From: Candidatus Zixiibacteriota bacterium | GTDB taxonomy: Bacteria; Zixibacteria; MSB-5A5; JAUVRN01 | NCBI GenBank assembly: GCA_030597645.1 | Contig: JAUVRN010000096.1 | Coordinates: 1-7,113 of the forward strand | DNA length: 7,113 nt | Reading direction: 5' to 3' | Shown: positions 5,499 through 7,113 of the stretch, in pieces | Numbering within the stretch: the stretch's first letter is position 1 | Layout: every line of letters begins with the position of its first letter | Notes under the pieces: model-generated | Seen by the model: the letters and a program-made list of their open reading frames with translations, nothing else | Told to the model about the DNA's origin: nothing | The model's database searches: none | Translations under genes and position numbers: made by a program

Positions 5499-7088
5499 AT
5501 GTTCACTCATCTGACGCGCATTCTGGCTGCGGCGGCGCTCATCCTCACCATCTCCACCGTTTCCGTGGCAGACATCCCGAGAATGATCCACTACCAGGGC
5601 GTGATCACCGACGACCAGGGTGACCCCATTACCCAGAATGGCGTCACCTTCAACTTCCGGGTCTTTGGGATCATGGCGGGAGGTACACCCATCTGGCAGG
5701 AGGGACCGGTGGTGGTGGACCTCACAGACGGGCTGCTCTCGCACAACCTGGGATCGCTGACGTCTCTGCCCGATTCGCTCTTCACCAAGCATCCTGAGCT
5801 CTGGCTCGAGGTGGAGGTGGACGCCGAGACACTGGCTCCGCGAACGCAACTCTTGTCTTCCGCCTACTCGTTCCGCGTGTCCACCGTCGATTCGGCATCC
5901 GGTGGATCGATCATCGGTGAAGTCGAGATCCGGGGTTCATCGACCGGATGGCAACTTGACGTGCGCAACGAGCTGGGCGGCGGAGGTGCAGGCAACTTCC
6001 AGGTGTTCGACTTTGGTTCAAGCGCCGCGGCTCTCAGAGCACAGTCCAACGGCACGGGGCCAGCCGCATTACTCCTGCACGATCTGGAGGGCGATGCCGC
6101 GCACGCCGTCGGGGACATCGTGGTCATGGATCTGGCCTTCAACGACAAGATTCGCCTGGAACCCACCACGGGCCTGTCCGGTGGAGGTCGCGTGACCATG
6201 TTCAGCAATGACGACGACACGACCGTCACTATCGAGGGCGACTACTTCGGCCGTGGGCGCATCGTCGTGACAGACACCGCGGGTAATACGGGCATCGAGA
6301 TGGATGGTCTGTCGGCTCGGATCTTGATCGAGGATCCTACGGCGGCCGGTGGCGGTGCGGTTAGCCTGATGGGTAAGGGCACGTTTTCCCAGGGTGCTCT
6401 GATCACACTGCTCTCCGGTGTCGGTGATCCCACGGTCACCGTGGAAGCGGACTGGGTAGGTGACAATGCATCGCGCATCGTGCTGCGCGAGGGCAACGAC
6501 ACCCGAATCGAGATGGAAGCCTACGACAACAGCGGCACCGGCGGTCCCGTGGGCGGTGCTCGCATACGGCTCTTTGATGGCTCCAACAACCCCACGGTCG
6601 TTCTCGATGCTGACAATGCCGGTGACGGTCGCGTGACCACGGAAGTGCTGGAGATCACCGGTGGTGCCGACCTGTCCGAACAGTTCGACATCTCACCTGG
6701 CAGCGTGGGCGATGTCGAACCGGGCATGGTTCTCTCGCTAGATCCTCATCGCATTGGACACCTGCGTGTCAGTGAGGCCGAGTACGACCCCACCGTGGCG
6801 GGTATCGTCAGCGGTGCAGGCGGCGTCAAGACCGGCCTGCTCATGGGCCAGTCCGGCTCGGTGGCCAACGGGAAGTTTGCTGTCGCACTCACCGGGCGTG
6901 TCTGGTGTAAGGCGGATGCATCCTACGGAGACATCCAGCCGGGTGATCTCCTGACCACGTCTGAGACTCCCGGCCACGCCATGAAGGCCACAGCGTCCGG
7001 GCGCATGCAGGGTGCCATCATTGGTAAAGCGATGTCATCACTTGATCACGGAACGGGCCTGGTGCTCGTTGTCGTGAGCTTGCAGTAG
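5499..7088 (+). CDS. Secreted beta-rich repeat protein with conserved-looking C-terminal domain, 529 aa
   Basis: A Sec signal peptide (residues 1-24, ending STVSVA before DIPRM) shows export. The N-terminal domain (25 to about 128) reads IPRMIHYQGVITDDQGDPI, then VTFNFRVFG, GTPIWQEGPVVVDLTDGLLSHNLGS, LWLEVEVDAE and PRTQLLSSAYSFRV. This is a beta-sandwich-like module I know from many hypothetical exported proteins of FCB-group and related uncultured bacteria. The middle (about 225-390) consists of three imperfect Gly/Asp/Thr/Val-rich repeats. The C-terminal part (about 397-529) has DVEPGMVLSLDP, YDPTVAGIVSGAGG, ALTGRVWCKADASYGDIQPGDLLTTS, PGHAMKA and GKAMSSLDHGTGLVLVVVSLQ. It resembles C-terminal domains of tail-fibre or surface proteins, possibly related to the Peptidase_G2 autoproteolytic type, which I cannot confirm. 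A structural surface or extracellular role is likely. It is followed after 9 bp by another gene start, implying an operon. Confidence 0.9.
   Translation: MFTHLTRILAAAALILTISTVSVADIPRMIHYQGVITDDQGDPITQNGVTFNFRVFGIMAGGTPIWQEGPVVVDLTDGLLSHNLGSLTSLPDSLFTKHPELWLEVEVDAETLAPRTQLLSSAYSFRVSTVDSASGGSIIGEVEIRGSSTGWQLDVRNELGGGGAGNFQVFDFGSSAAALRAQSNGTGPAALLLHDLEGDAAHAVGDIVVMDLAFNDKIRLEPTTGLSGGGRVTMFSNDDDTTVTIEGDYFGRGRIVVTDTAGNTGIEMDGLSARILIEDPTAAGGGAVSLMGKGTFSQGALITLLSGVGDPTVTVEADWVGDNASRIVLREGNDTRIEMEAYDNSGTGGPVGGARIRLFDGSNNPTVVLDADNAGDGRVTTEVLEITGGADLSEQFDISPGSVGDVEPGMVLSLDPHRIGHLRVSEAEYDPTVAGIVSGAGGVKTGLLMGQSGSVANGKFAVALTGRVWCKADASYGDIQPGDLLTTSETPGHAMKATASGRMQGAIIGKAMSSLDHGTGLVLVVVSLQ
6180..6665 (+). 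repeat. Three imperfect protein repeats in the secreted protein
   Basis: Residues about 228-270, 298-345 and 351-389 share a common plan: G-rich start, R-[VI]-T/R-[ML]-F or ITLLSG, then a D-rich turn followed by [TP]TV[TV][IVL][ED][GA]D, then G-[RD]-[GA]-[RS]-[IV]-[TV] (for example TTVTIEGDYFGRGRIVV, PTVTVEADWVGDNASRIVL, PTVVLDADNAGDGRVTT). The DNA word GGTCGCGTGACC recurs at 6186-6197 and 6627-6638. The regular alternation suggests a beta-solenoid or fibre shaft. Divergence is high, so the duplication is old. Confidence 0.65.
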
Positions 7089-7091
7089 GAG
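7087..7091 (+). promoter_or_regulatory. Shine-Dalgarno AGGAG overlapping the stop codon of the secreted protein
   Basis: AGGAG begins inside the TAG stop (7086-7088) and ends 6 nt before an ATG at 7098. The overlap of stop and ribosome binding site points to translational coupling with the next gene. Confidence 0.6.
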
Positions 7092-7097
7092 ACCATC

Positions 7098-7113
7098 ATG
7101 CACAAGAACATCA
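7098..7113 (+). CDS. Start of the next operon gene, cut off by the right edge
   Basis: Only five codons (MHKNI) and one base are visible. The call rests on the well-placed AGGAG and the 9-bp distance from the previous stop. The basic first residues would suit a signal peptide, but the product cannot be identified. Confidence 0.55.

Noticed and set aside
5283..5849. Minus-strand 188-codon open frame overlapping the start of the secreted protein
   Set aside because: It is antisense to a gene with a strong RBS and signal peptide, and its translation is Arg/His/Ser-rich without recognisable features.

Overview
The window is GC-rich bacterial DNA. It probably comes from an uncultured lineage of the FCB/Eisenbacteria-Krumholzibacteriota-Latescibacteria kind. 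This is inferred from protein style: an IPRMIHYQG-type secreted repeat protein, a signal-peptide TAtT-like TPR protein and a giant membrane protein with a spermidine-synthase fold. There is no rRNA or other phylogenetic marker, so the placement is tentative. No tRNA, rRNA, CRISPR array, transposase or phage gene was seen.

Layout. (1) Positions 1-421, minus strand: a two-gene unit with a small XRE/Cro-type repressor followed, with a 4-bp ATGA overlap, by a small membrane protein that runs off the left edge. The AT-rich region upstream holds a plausible promoter and a perfect 20-bp palindrome that looks like an operator. (2) Positions 602-1036, plus strand: a four-helix membrane protein of unknown function, ending 3 bp from the convergent kinase gene. 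(3) Positions 1040-5079, minus strand: three genes in one direction with gaps of 61 and 67 bp. In transcription order they are a ~797-residue polytopic membrane protein with an internal SAM-binding spermidine-synthase-like domain, an exported TPR protein resembling the TRAP-transporter T component (TAtT), and a compact, divergent Ser/Thr-kinase-like protein. (4) Positions 5080-5498: a 419-bp divergent intergenic region with a perfect 9-bp hairpin. (5) Positions 5499-7088, plus strand: a secreted 529-residue repeat protein, followed after 9 bp by the start of another gene whose Shine-Dalgarno overlaps the stop codon, so a plus-strand operon continues past the right edge.

How they may work together. 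The repressor/membrane-protein pair looks like a self-regulated module. The minus-strand trio combines a membrane SAM-binding enzyme, an export-dependent periplasmic TPR protein and a cytoplasmic kinase-like protein; whether they share a pathway is inferred only from spacing and direction. The secreted repeat protein has a Sec signal, an N-terminal beta-rich domain, a repetitive middle and a conserved-looking C-terminal domain, which suits a cell-surface or extracellular structural role. No complete known system (transporter, secretion machine, defence island) can be demonstrated in the window. The most unusual items are the atypical kinase, the TAtT homologue without TRAP partners and the membrane-embedded spermidine-synthase-like protein with an acidic insert.
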